From contig JAJRYT010000085.1 in the NCBI GenBank assembly GCA_024275635.1, forward strand, positions 1 through 64,000: a stretch of DNA of 64,000 bases, read 5' to 3'. How positions within the stretch are numbered: position 1 is the first letter of the stretch; every line of letters starts with the position of its first letter. Positions 17,643 to 26,869 of the stretch are shown here, one piece after another. The position numbers were made by a program, and so were the translations under genes. The notes beneath the pieces are model-generated. The model made no database searches, had not been told where the DNA came from, and saw only the letters and a program-made list of their open reading frames with translations. This DNA is from Chloroflexota bacterium (GTDB taxonomy: Bacteria > Chloroflexota > Anaerolineae > Promineifilales > Promineifilaceae).

Positions 17643-18599
17643 ATGTTTTTCGCTTCAATTCAAACTTTACACATTCCTGATGGTTTTTTAAGCCTGTTCA
17701 TCGCCGGCCTTTGTTGGGTAGTCGCTATCGGATTTATTCTACTGGCTATACGAAGGTCGCAGCGATCTTTTGATGAGCGGCTGGTTCCATTGGCTGGCAT
17801 GATGGCGGCGTTCATCTTTGCCGGGCAAATGATCAATTTTCCGGTCGCTGGCGGCACGTCCGGCCATTTTATTGGGGCCGCGCTGGCGGCGGTAGCGCTT
17901 GGCCCCTGGCTAGGCATATTGGTGATGACGGCCGTTATCGCCCTCCAGGCCCTCCTCTTTCAAGACGGTGGGCTGGTCGTCATGGGCGCCAATATTCTGG
18001 TCATGGGCATAACCCCCGCTCTGATCAGTTATGGGTTATACCGCGCCGTCAGCCATCGCCCCCGCCGGGTGCAGATGATAACCATTGCCGCGTCCGCCTG
18101 GCTCTCCATCATGGGCGCAGCGCTGGTAACGGCGCTGCTGCTTGGCTTTAGCGGCACATCCAGCTTTCGGGTAGCCGTCCCGGCGCTGTTGGGCGTTCAT
18201 GCCCTCATCGGCATCGGCGAAGCGCTCATCACAGCGGCGGCGCTGAACCTGATCATGAAAACCCGGCCCCAATTATTGCAATCCAGCGCGGCAGTGGGCG
18301 GGCGCGGCTGGATTGCCAGCGGCGTTGCCCTCACGCTGTTAGTCATTCTGCTGGCCCCCTTTGCTTCCCGCTTCCCGGATGGTTTGGAATGGGTGGCGGC
18401 GGAAAATGGGTTTCTGGACACGGCCGTTACCGCCCCCTTCCAACTTTTGCCCGGCTACACCATCCCCATCCTGGGCGCAGGCAGCCTCTCCACCATCGTC
18501 GCCAGCCTGATCGGGGCGCTGCTCGCGGCCGCCATCATGATCATCCTGGCGCGGCTCATTCACGGGCGGCAAGCAAAGATGAAGAGACTACGAGACTAG
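17643..18599 (+). CDS. cbiM: ECF-type nickel/cobalt transporter, CbiM with fused PDGLE (CbiN/NikN-like) domain
   Basis: The substrate-binding membrane component. The N-terminus reads FFASIQTLHIPDGFLS, the CbiM signature in which the His near the start binds Ni or Co. About seven hydrophobic segments follow, with AGQMINFPVAGGTSGHFIGA typical of the family. The C-terminal third carries FASRFPDGLEWVA, the PDGLE domain that other systems encode separately as CbiN/NikN. ATG 17643 is chosen from the family start; CAAAGGAAC lies just upstream. The stop codon lies inside a GACTAGA repeat. CbiQ and CbiO follow. Confidence 0.88.
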   Translation: MFFASIQTLHIPDGFLSLFIAGLCWVVAIGFILLAIRRSQRSFDERLVPLAGMMAAFIFAGQMINFPVAGGTSGHFIGAALAAVALGPWLGILVMTAVIALQALLFQDGGLVVMGANILVMGITPALISYGLYRAVSHRPRRVQMITIAASAWLSIMGAALVTALLLGFSGTSSFRVAVPALLGVHALIGIGEALITAAALNLIMKTRPQLLQSSAAVGGRGWIASGVALTLLVILLAPFASRFPDGLEWVAAENGFLDTAVTAPFQLLPGYTIPILGAGSLSTIVASLIGALLAAAIMIILARLIHGRQAKMKRLRD

Positions 18600-18634
18600 A
18601 GACTACGAGACTGGAGACTACGAGACTGGAGACT
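18585..18634. repeat. GAGACTA/GAGACTG short tandem repeat
   Basis: Seven- to eight-base words GACTACGA, GACTAGA and GACTGGA repeat between cbiM and cbiQ. The repeat includes the last codons and the TAG stop of cbiM. Confidence 0.8.
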
Positions 18635-18639
18635 ATCCT

Positions 18640-19434
18640 TTGCACGTCAGCGCCTTTGACCGTTACCAACATCAACACAGCCGCGTTCACCGGCTTGACC
18701 CCCGCGCCAAAGTCTTGATGACCCTGTTTTTCATCCTCTCTAACGCGCTGCTGCCAGATGGGGCGTGGGCCGCTTTTCTGGCAGCCTGGGGATTGGCGCT
18801 GCTGGCCGGAAGCGTGGCCCAACTGCCGCCAGGCTACCTGTTCAAACGGTCATTTATCGCTCTGCCTTTTGCGCTGGCGGCGGTGACGGTGTTGTTTACT
18901 GTGCCGGGCGCGGCCGTTCTCACCTTCCCTCTCTTTTCCCGTACCATCGCCATCTCCGACGCCGGACTGGCGCGCTTTGCCAGCATCGTTATACGAAGCT
19001 GGCTTTCCGTCCAGGGGGCCATTTGGCTAACAGCAACCACGCAGTTCCCCGACTTGATGCACGCCCTGCGCCATCTGCGCGTCCCGCGCCTGCTCATCGC
19101 CATTATCAGCTTCATGTACCGCTACCTGTTTGTTTTAGCCGATGAGGCCACCCGCCTGCTGCGCGCCCGTGAAGCCCGCAGCGCCGCGCCGGTGAGCGGC
19201 AAAAGCGGTGGCTCCATTCTCTGGCGAGCCAAAGTCGCTGGCGGAATGGTGGGTCAGCTTTTTTTACGCAGTCTTGAACGCAGTGAGCGGGTGTATAATG
19301 CGATGTTGGCGCGGGGCTACCGCGGCCAACTGCTGACGATGAATCCGCATGTGATGATGAAGCGTGATTGGCAGGAGTTGGGAACGGCCGTCATCCTCAT
19401 CGCGTTGGTGCAAGTTATAGGACGCCTGTTTTGA
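18640..19434 (+). CDS. cbiQ: ECF transporter transmembrane component CbiQ
   Basis: 264 residues with five or so hydrophobic segments and the coupling-helix region typical of CbiQ: LDPRAKVLMTLFFI near the start and AREARSAAP...AMLARGYRG near the end. The latter holds the Ala-Arg-Gly coupling motif that contacts the ATPase. Start is TTG 18640, directly after the tandem repeat. It works with CbiM and CbiO to import nickel or cobalt. Confidence 0.87.
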   Translation: MHVSAFDRYQHQHSRVHRLDPRAKVLMTLFFILSNALLPDGAWAAFLAAWGLALLAGSVAQLPPGYLFKRSFIALPFALAAVTVLFTVPGAAVLTFPLFSRTIAISDAGLARFASIVIRSWLSVQGAIWLTATTQFPDLMHALRHLRVPRLLIAIISFMYRYLFVLADEATRLLRAREARSAAPVSGKSGGSILWRAKVAGGMVGQLFLRSLERSERVYNAMLARGYRGQLLTMNPHVMMKRDWQELGTAVILIALVQVIGRLF

Positions 19435-19488
19435 GACTAGAGACTAAAGACTAGAGACTAAAGACTAGAGACTAGAGACTGGGGACTA
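19434..19488. repeat. GACTAGA/GACTAAA short tandem repeat
   Basis: Seven-base words GACTAGA and GACTAAA repeat right after the cbiQ stop and before cbiO; same family as 18585. Confidence 0.85.
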
Positions 19489-19495
19489 CACATCT

Positions 19496-20263
19496 ATGCC
19501 CATCATTCATCAAACCGGCGCGCAAGAACAACGACAAACGGACAACCGCGCCGGGCTATCCACGTTGCTCGTGGAACGACTGAGCTTTAGCTATCGTGAC
19601 GGCTTCCAAGCCCTCAAAGAAGTGTCGTTGCAGATCGCGCCCGGCGAAAAAGTAGCTCTGGTGGGGCCAAACGGGGCAGGCAAGAGTACGCTCATGCTGC
19701 ACCTCAACGGTCTGCTCCAGGGAAACGGCGTCATCGAAATTGCCGGATTACCGGTCGTCAAAGAAAATCTGCCCGTCATTCGGGGCAAAGTGGGCATGGT
19801 TTTCCAAAACCCGGATGATCAGCTTTTCTCGCCTACTGTTTTTGAAGATGTGGCTTTTGGCCCGCTGCACATGGGTTTGCCAGAGGCAGAAATCCGGCAG
19901 CAGGTGACACAGGCATTATCGCAGGTAGGGATGGGTGGATTTGAAGACCGCCTCTCGCATCACTTGAGCCTGGGCCAGAAGAAGCGGGTTGCCATTGCCA
20001 CTGTCCTTTCCATGAACCCGGAAATCCTGGCGCTGGATGAGCCATCGGCCGGATTGGATCCGCGCGCTCGCTGGTCGCTCATTAATTTGCTGCGCGAACT
20101 GCCGCTAACGATGTTGGTTTCCAGTCACGATATGCTCATGGTACGCGAATTATTCCCGCGTATCATCATCATGGATGAAGGGCGCGTAGCGGCGGATGGG
20201 GAAACGGCCGTTCTCCTTGCCGACGCTGCCCTGTTAGAAACGCATGGGTTGGAACGGCCGTAA
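19496..20263 (+). CDS. cbiO: ECF transporter ATPase CbiO
   Basis: ABC ATPase with Walker A GPNGAGKST, Q-loop FQNPDDQLF (typical of ECF ATPases), signature LSLGQKKRVAIA, Walker B ILALDEPSAGLD and H-loop SSHD. An extra ~25-residue polar N-terminus precedes the core. A single ATPase with CbiM and CbiQ forms a complete group I ECF importer. Confidence 0.9.
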   Translation: MPIIHQTGAQEQRQTDNRAGLSTLLVERLSFSYRDGFQALKEVSLQIAPGEKVALVGPNGAGKSTLMLHLNGLLQGNGVIEIAGLPVVKENLPVIRGKVGMVFQNPDDQLFSPTVFEDVAFGPLHMGLPEAEIRQQVTQALSQVGMGGFEDRLSHHLSLGQKKRVAIATVLSMNPEILALDEPSAGLDPRARWSLINLLRELPLTMLVSSHDMLMVRELFPRIIIMDEGRVAADGETAVLLADAALLETHGLERP

Positions 20264-20347
20264 CCATCCGCACAGCATTCCCCACAAAAACACAAATTGC
20301 CAGCCCAATCTCGCGCCCGGAACAACTTATCCCGTCGCCTGGTGTGC

Positions 20348-20353
20348 TATAAT
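20348..20353 (+). promoter_or_regulatory. Promoter -10 box before the first hybrid kinase
   Basis: A perfect TATAAT lies 79 bp before the ATG; the -35 region is poor. Confidence 0.35.
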
Positions 20354-20432
20354 GTTGCCGAACTGCGAATAAGCGGCTTGTGAAGAATAGCACGTGTAAA
20401 AACGGCCGTTTTACAAATTCTAGAGTTGAACA

Positions 20433-23327
20433 ATGAACAAAAACAAAAAAAGCCAGGCGCTCGCGCCAGCAAACCTGGACGAGCAGGATGCTTTAGGCCA
20501 CAGCGCCCGTATGGTTGACATTACCGGGCGCAGACAGATGGAAGAACGGCTCTCCCGGCTAAATGCCTGTTTCTTGGGTTTCGGCCCGGATCCAATGGCT
20601 AACATCAACCAGTTAACCGGGCTGTGCGGCGAGCTTTTGGACGCCGACTGTGCCTTGTACAATCGTCTCTATGAGGGAATGTTGTGTTCCTGGGGGCAGT
20701 GGCAAACGCCGCCGGACTATAATCCGGTAGACAACCCGGAAGGCCACATCTGTTATGACGTGATACAGCAGCCTCAAGACGCAGTGATGATAATTCGCAA
20801 CCTACCGGCAACGGATTATGCGGAAACAAACCCCAATGTAAAGCTGTTAAGTTTACAAACCTATATGGGCAAGACGGTTCGATTAGAGGGAATAGCCGTT
20901 GGCTCGTTGTGCGTCATGTACCAGCGAGATTTTGTTGCCAGCGACAATGATCTACAATTGATGACCCTCATCAGCGGCGCTATCGCCATTGAGGAAAGAC
21001 GCAGACAGGCGGAAGTATCATTAAAAGAGGCGCATGAATATCTCAAGGCCACGCTGGACGCTTTGCCTGACCTTTTATTTGAGGTGGATCGAGACGGCCG
21101 TTTTTATGATTATCACACCGCGCAGGTTGAGGCGCTTTACGTCCCGCCCGATGAATTTCTGGGCAAAACAGTCGTCGAAGCGCTGCCGACGGATGCCGCC
21201 GGTATCATCATGGCAACCATTGAACAGGCCGCTGCCGACGGCCGTTGTACCAGCCCAGTTTACGCCCTCGACCTGCCTGCCGGGCGGCGCTGGTATGAAG
21301 TATCCATCGCTGTTAAAGGGGATTCAACGGGGGAAGACGGCCGTTTCATCGCCCTCGCCCGCGACGTCACCAAACGGATGCGGGTAGAAGAGATAGAAAC
21401 TCGTCTGGGACGCATACTCGAAGAATCCTTGAACGAGATTTACATCTTCGACGCTGAAACCCTCCAATTCATTCAGGTAAACCAGGGCGGGCGCGAAAAT
21501 CTGGGTTATACCATGGCGGAGCTTGAGAAATTGACCCCGCTGGATATAAAACCAGAGCTTACGCCTGAGACTTTTGCCGCATTGATCAAACCCCTTCAAA
21601 TCGGCGAGAAAAAGAAGATTCAGTTTACGACTGTCCACCAGCGGAAGGATAGGTCTTTGTATCCTGTCGAGGTACATCTTCAGCTTTTAACGGTTGAATT
21701 CATGCCCGTGTTCGTGGCCATTATCCTCGACATTACCGAGCGCAAGCAGGCCGAGACAGCGCTGCAGAAGAGTAAGCGCTTATTTGCAGCCGTGACTGAA
21801 CAATCGAGCGAAGGCATCGGCGTAGCAAACACCGCGGGGAATTATGTGCTCGTTAATGCAGCCTTTTGTAACATGACCGGATATACCCGAGATGAGCTAC
21901 TGTCCATGAACGTGCGCGACCTGGTTCCGGATGAAACTGAACTTGAGTTATTCCCACAGCTTGTTAACGGGCAAAGCGGTAAGCGCATCCTACAATTACA
22001 ACGCCAAGATGGCTCACGTTTTTTTGCCGATATCAGCGGCGCTCCCATTGAAACAGAAGACGAACAACTTGTTCTGGGCGTGATACGCGACATCACTGAC
22101 CAGGTGCGCGCAGAGAAAGCATTACATGAGAGTAACAAAAGCCTGCGGTCGGCCCTGGCTGACCTGAAAGAGGCGCAAGCGCAAATGGTGCAACAGGAAC
22201 GGCTGGCGGCTGTGGGCCAACTGGCGGCCGGCATCGCTCACGATTTTAACAACTTGATGGCGGCCATCATCCTTTACGCCGACCTGATGCTGACCTCATC
22301 CGCTTTATCGCCCAAGGATCAGGAGCGGGTGTCGTTGATGCGCCGGCAGGGGCGGCGCGCCGCCCTGCTGACGCAACAAATCCTGGATTTCAGCCGCAAA
22401 TCGGTCATGCAGCGCGAAATTCTGAATTTGCCCTTGTTTTTGCAGGAATTACACCGGCTGTTCATCCGTACCCTGCCCGAAAATATTCAGCTTTCCTGGC
22501 ACAGCCAGGTAGAAACGTGCCCGGTCAGCGCCGACCCAACCCGTTTGCAACAAGCGATCATGAATCTGGTTATCAACGCACGGGACGCGATGCCGCAGGG
22601 AGGCAAGCTCTACATCGAGTTAGCGCAAATAGAAGTAACGGAGGGGGGGGAACGGCCGTATCCCCAACTAACCCCCGGCCAATGGGCGCAGTTAAGCGTC
22701 GCCGACAGCGGCAGCGGCATTCCCGAAGATGTTTTAGAGCATATCTTCGAGCCTTTCTTCACAACCAGAGCGCCCCTGGGCAGCGGGCTGGGATTATCCC
22801 AGGTTTTCGGCATCATCCGCCAGCATGACGGCTATATTGACGTGGCCACACGGGAAGGCGCAGGGGCTGCCTTCACTCTTTATTTGCCCATGCTGGCGTC
22901 AACCCAACCAGCCGCATTGTCAGAACAGCCAAAAACAGTGGCGCTTGGCCGGCAGGAAACGATACTCATCGTGGAAGATGATCGGCTTGTTCGCAAGTCC
23001 TTGCTGGAAGCGCTGGCCGCACTCAATTACCGGCCGTTCAGCGCCGCCAACGGCCTGGAGGCGCTGGCATTTTGCCGGGAGCCGGAAAACAATGTGAACC
23101 TGGTAATCACCGACTTGATCATGCCGGAGATGGGGGGGGAGGCGCTGTTAAACAAACTGCAAGAACTGGCCCCGACCATGCCGGTCATCATCATGACCGG
23201 CTATCTACTAGAAAGCCGGGGCACAGAATTATTATCGGCCGGGGCGGCCGGCTGGCTGGAAAAGCCGGTAAACCTGCTGCATTTGAGCCAGGAATTAGCG
23301 CGGGTATTGGCGGCAAAACGGCCGTAA
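20433..23327 (+). CDS. Hybrid histidine kinase: GAF, three PAS, HisKA, HATPase, receiver
   Basis: 964 residues without an obvious membrane segment. A GAF-like domain (~35-195) is followed by three PAS domains (~205-580). The dimerisation/phosphoacceptor helix reads [15 protein letters not shown] with the His near 603, then comes the ATPase with N box [11 protein letters not shown] and [13 protein letters not shown]-terminal receiver has its phospho-acceptor Asp in [12 protein letters not shown] (~890). This is a cytoplasmic sensor of unknown signal. No DNA-binding output domain is present, so a phosphorelay partner is needed. It is first of three tandem paralogues. Confidence 0.88.
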   Translation: MNKNKKSQALAPANLDEQDALGHSARMVDITGRRQMEERLSRLNACFLGFGPDPMANINQLTGLCGELLDADCALYNRLYEGMLCSWGQWQTPPDYNPVDNPEGHICYDVIQQPQDAVMIIRNLPATDYAETNPNVKLLSLQTYMGKTVRLEGIAVGSLCVMYQRDFVASDNDLQLMTLISGAIAIEERRRQAEVSLKEAHEYLKATLDALPDLLFEVDRDGRFYDYHTAQVEALYVPPDEFLGKTVVEALPTDAAGIIMATIEQAAADGRCTSPVYALDLPAGRRWYEVSIAVKGDSTGEDGRFIALARDVTKRMRVEEIETRLGRILEESLNEIYIFDAETLQFIQVNQGGRENLGYTMAELEKLTPLDIKPELTPETFAALIKPLQIGEKKKIQFTTVHQRKDRSLYPVEVHLQLLTVEFMPVFVAIILDITERKQAETALQKSKRLFAAVTEQSSEGIGVANTAGNYVLVNAAFCNMTGYTRDELLSMNVRDLVPDETELELFPQLVNGQSGKRILQLQRQDGSRFFADISGAPIETEDEQLVLGVIRDITDQVRAEKALHESNKSLRSALADLKEAQAQMVQQERLAAVGQLAAGIAHDFNNLMAAIILYADLMLTSSALSPKDQERVSLMRRQGRRAALLTQQILDFSRKSVMQREILNLPLFLQELHRLFIRTLPENIQLSWHSQVETCPVSADPTRLQQAIMNLVINARDAMPQGGKLYIELAQIEVTEGGERPYPQLTPGQWAQLSVADSGSGIPEDVLEHIFEPFFTTRAPLGSGLGLSQVFGIIRQHDGYIDVATREGAGAAFTLYLPMLASTQPAALSEQPKTVALGRQETILIVEDDRLVRKSLLEALAALNYRPFSAANGLEALAFCREPENNVNLVITDLIMPEMGGEALLNKLQELAPTMPVIIMTGYLLESRGTELLSAGAAGWLEKPVNLLHLSQELARVLAAKRP

Positions 23328-23348
23328 TCAGCGTCATCAGGAGCAAGC

Positions 23349-26297
23349 ATGACCATTCACCAAAGCCAAACGAATGACAATGATGACAAAGTTCCTGTAC
23401 CAAACATAAATAATATCTCCATCCGGTACAAAATCTTGCTCGTCTGCGCCTTGACTCTGGCAGCGGTGGGCCTGGTCACTTTCAGCGTCAACCTGCGGGG
23501 AATGGAAGACGCCGCCGACCAAAAGCTGCTGGCTACCGCTCAGGCTTTCTTTCAACAAATTGTCATCACCCGGCGCTGGGTTGCTCAACACGGCGGCGTC
23601 TATGTGGTCAAATCACCGGGCGTAGAAACGAACCCCTATCTGCTGGAAATCCCCGATCTGGTCGTGGACATCACCGATGCCCAGGGGCAAACCTATACGC
23701 TGCGTAACCCGGCCCTGGTAACGCGGGAACTCTCCGAAATCGCAGAACAAGATGGTATTTTCCAATTCCATATCACCAGTCTCAACCTACTAAATCCCAA
23801 CAACGCTCCGGATGCGTTTGAAACCGAAGCGTTACAGGCATTTGAAACCGGCGCGGACGAAGTGTGGCGGTATGAAGGCGCAGGCAGCGGTCGCCGCCTG
23901 CGCTACATGGCCCCGCTTTATGTGGAGAAAAGCTGCTTGCGCTGCCACGGCGATCAAGGGTATAGCGTCGGCCAGGTGCGGGGCGGGATTAGCGTCACCG
24001 TGCCGGCCCTGGCCTCGCCCGCCTCAACGTATCTTATTCAGATCGGCATTTGGACATTGGGAACGCTCATCGTGTTGGGCATCCTGTACTGGGCGTTGAA
24101 CATCATCATTATTCGGCCCATCGAACGCCTGCGACTGGCTACTGAAGCAATTGCCGCCGGCAATTACGAAAACAGTCTGCCCCCAGCGTCCAATGACGAG
24201 ATCGGCGATCTGGCACAAGCATATGAACGGATGCGCTCCCAGGTGCGCCAATACACGCGCTCTTTGGAGGAGATGGTAGCCCAACGCACGGCCGATTTAT
24301 CGCAGTCGGAAGAAAAATACCGCAGTTTGGTGGAGCAGTCTGGCGAAGCAATTGTGTTGGTTGATAACCAGGGTTTGATCGTTGAGTGGAATCAGCAGGC
24401 GGTACAAACCTTTGGGCGGAGCCGAGAAGCCGCGCTTGGTCAACAACTTTCGGAAATTATGCTTCAAATGATGCCTGGGGAGAGACGGGCGGCAGCGGCA
24501 CGGCAGCAGCTTGAGAGCCAGCTCTCTGAATTTTTCAGGACGCAACAGGCCCCCTGGTTAAACAAAAGGGTTGAGATTGCCGTTGAGCGCCCCGATGGCA
24601 CGCCGGGCGTTTTGCAGGCGATGGTGTTTCCCATCCAATCAAAGAGTGGCTTCATGGCGGGCAGTATTTTGCGCGACATCACTGAACAAAAGGCAGCGGA
24701 AACGGCCGTACAGGCGGCTGAACAACGTTTCCGAACGCTTTTTAATGAAGCGCCGGTGATGTATGTGGTCACCAAGAATCAGGCCGGCGTCCCCTTTGTC
24801 GCCAACTGTAACCGCTTGTTTCTGGATACGTTGGGGTATCGCCGGGAGGAGGTCGTGGGACGGCCGTTAGCCGATTTCTATGCGCCCGAATCACAAGACG
24901 CCTTGCTCGCTGGCGGCGGGTATGATCGGGCGCTGACCGGCCAGTTCGACACAGAAGGGCGCAAACTTTTAACGCGGGACGGCCGTGTCATCGAAACATT
25001 ACTGCAAGCCGCGCCGGAGACCGACCCGGCCGGCAACTTGTTCGGCACACGCGCCATGTTCGTAGACGTCACCAAGCAAGTCAAAGCCGAGGAAGCGCTG
25101 CGCGACAGCAACATTTACCTGGAAAAAGTATTGGCCGAGCTAAAGGAAACGCAGGCGCAGATGGTACAGCAAGAACGGCTGGCGGCCGTCGGCCAACTGG
25201 CCGCCGGCATCGCCCATGATTTCAATAACCTGATGGCTACCGTTATCCTCTATTCCGAGTTGATGATGTACGGGTCAAATCTGACGCCGGCCGATCAGGA
25301 GCGCGTGGCCACGATTCGCCAACAAGGGGAACGTGCGGCCAATTTGACTCAGCAAATTCTTGATTTCAGCCGTAAATCTATCATGAAGCGGCAGACCCTG
25401 GATTTACGGCCGTTTCTGAAGGAAATGACAAAATTGTTAGGGCGAACTCTGCCAGAAAACATCCGCTTATCTTTAGACAGCCAGGCCGATGAATATATTG
25501 TCCACGCCGACCCCACTCGTTTCCAACAGGTGATCATAAATCTGGTGATTAACGCGCGGGATGCGATGCCGACCGGGGGCCAATTGCGGTTGGCATTGGC
25601 GCGGGTGCAGGTGAATGAAGTCGGGGGTGGGAAACGGCCGTTACCCACCCTGGAGCCAGGCAGTTGGATACAAATAACCGTTGCCGACACCGGCACAGGC
25701 ATCCCCCCCGACAGCTTACCCCATATCTTCGAACCCTTCTTCACCACCAAATTACCGCAAGGCAGCGGGCTGGGGTTGTCTCAAGTATACGGCATTGTCA
25801 AACAGCATAACGGCGAGATAAACGTAACCACACAAATAGGCCAGGGAACAACATTTACCATCTATTTGCCAGCCCTGACAACGCCGCAATCAACCACAAA
25901 AGACAGCCAATGGTCTCAACTGACCCAGGGTCGGGGAGAAACAATTTTAGTCGCTGAAGATGATACCAATTTGCGCCAGGCGCTCATAGATACGTTGCAA
26001 GCGTTAAGTTATCATGTCCTCAGTGCAGCCAACGGTCAGGAAGCGATAAACATTTGCCGCCAACACAGCAGCACAATTTCCCTAATCATCACCGATCTGG
26101 TCATGCCGGAAATGGGTGGAACTACTCTATTAAAGACAGTACGGGAAATTAACCCGGTCATCAAATCAATCATCATTACCGGATACCCGACCAAGAGCTT
26201 AAACATAGAATTACAATCAGCCGGGACCGTCGGTTGGCTGCAAAAACCGTTAAATATGGAACAACTCAGCCAGATGGTTGCCAATGCACTACAATAA
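23349..26297 (+). CDS. Hybrid histidine kinase with periplasmic Tll0287-like heme-binding sensor domain
   Basis: 982 residues. One membrane helix near residues 22-45 and another at ~231-255 bracket an external domain. That domain ends with the heme c motif CLRCH (~196-200), as in DUF3365/Tll0287 sensors. HAMP (~255-305), two PAS domains, a HisKA helix with [12 protein letters not shown] (His ~622), the ATPase domain and a C-terminal receiver (ITDLVMPEMGG) follow. A bound heme would let it sense redox state or a small gas. It starts 21 bp after the previous kinase, with which it shares the catalytic core. Confidence 0.87.
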   Translation: MTIHQSQTNDNDDKVPVPNINNISIRYKILLVCALTLAAVGLVTFSVNLRGMEDAADQKLLATAQAFFQQIVITRRWVAQHGGVYVVKSPGVETNPYLLEIPDLVVDITDAQGQTYTLRNPALVTRELSEIAEQDGIFQFHITSLNLLNPNNAPDAFETEALQAFETGADEVWRYEGAGSGRRLRYMAPLYVEKSCLRCHGDQGYSVGQVRGGISVTVPALASPASTYLIQIGIWTLGTLIVLGILYWALNIIIIRPIERLRLATEAIAAGNYENSLPPASNDEIGDLAQAYERMRSQVRQYTRSLEEMVAQRTADLSQSEEKYRSLVEQSGEAIVLVDNQGLIVEWNQQAVQTFGRSREAALGQQLSEIMLQMMPGERRAAAARQQLESQLSEFFRTQQAPWLNKRVEIAVERPDGTPGVLQAMVFPIQSKSGFMAGSILRDITEQKAAETAVQAAEQRFRTLFNEAPVMYVVTKNQAGVPFVANCNRLFLDTLGYRREEVVGRPLADFYAPESQDALLAGGGYDRALTGQFDTEGRKLLTRDGRVIETLLQAAPETDPAGNLFGTRAMFVDVTKQVKAEEALRDSNIYLEKVLAELKETQAQMVQQERLAAVGQLAAGIAHDFNNLMATVILYSELMMYGSNLTPADQERVATIRQQGERAANLTQQILDFSRKSIMKRQTLDLRPFLKEMTKLLGRTLPENIRLSLDSQADEYIVHADPTRFQQVIINLVINARDAMPTGGQLRLALARVQVNEVGGGKRPLPTLEPGSWIQITVADTGTGIPPDSLPHIFEPFFTTKLPQGSGLGLSQVYGIVKQHNGEINVTTQIGQGTTFTIYLPALTTPQSTTKDSQWSQLTQGRGETILVAEDDTNLRQALIDTLQALSYHVLSAANGQEAINICRQHSSTISLIITDLVMPEMGGTTLLKTVREINPVIKSIIITGYPTKSLNIELQSAGTVGWLQKPLNMEQLSQMVANALQ

Positions 26298-26437
26298 ATC
26301 AGTCGCCTTTTTCACAGACTCGCTGTGCAGTGACTACAAACAACTTATCAACCGCAGCCGCAAGCTGCCAGCTTGCCAGCGCAAACCAGCAGTTTTCGCC
26401 TACGATTCCTGACATCTCTTTCGCAGGCTTACTATTA

Positions 26438-26530
26438 CCCGTATTCGGTAACCCGTATACCGTATTCCGATAGCTCTACCTCTGGAAAACCCGTCGGATA
26501 ACGTGATACGGACTTCGGGTTACGGATACT
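26438..26530. repeat. Degenerate CCGTATT-type repeat
   Basis: CCGTATTCGG, CCGTATACCGTATTCCG and inverted ATACGGA, TACGGAT words flank a short spacer, so the two sides are complementary. Confidence 0.65.
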
Positions 26531-26537
26531 ATGGGCA

Positions 26538-26655
26538 CGTTCGTTTATAACTTTGGCGTTTGAAAAATTGCAACCAGGTAATTGGTAACCGGTAATTACC
26601 CAATTACTCAGTTACCAATTACCAGCAAACTGCAAAGTTAATTTTGAACGAACCC
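26538..26655. repeat. Long intergenic repeat, copy A (GGTAATTACC family)
   Basis: About 118 bp running from CGTTCGTTTATAACTTTGG to TTTTGAACGAACCCT, with GGTAATTGG and CCAATTACC words in the middle. The reverse complement of the same sequence occurs at 50481-50613. Confidence 0.85.
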
Positions 26656-26724
26656 TATGCAGTTACCGCTATGCCAGGAAGCAGCGATCCGGTACAATCC
26701 GACAGACGTTAAGAAAAACATTCT

Positions 26725-26825
26725 CCTCGTTCCCGCGTGGAACGGGGAATGCCTGCTTGCACGTTCCGCGTTCTGCTCAATGCAGAGCCTCTAACAAGTC
26801 GTTCTACGCAGAGTATGGAACGAGG
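26725..26825. repeat. REP-like element (CTCGTTCC ... GGAACGAG)
   Basis: CCTCGTTCC (26725-26733) and GGAACGAGG (26817-26825) bound ~100 bp with inner pairs such as CTCAATGCAGAG. It resembles intergenic CTCGTTCCCACG-type repeats known from many bacterial genomes. Chance ORFs across it were rejected. Confidence 0.6.
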
Positions 26826-26842
26826 GAGTCGAACGCTTACAA

Positions 26843-26856
26843 TTACAATATTGTAA
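26843..26856. promoter_or_regulatory. Perfect 14-bp palindrome TTACAATATTGTAA
   Basis: It lies 13 bp before the third kinase's ATG, close enough to act as an operator or to overlap the promoter. No matching regulator is identified. Confidence 0.35.
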
Positions 26857-26869
26857 CTGAAAACAGATA

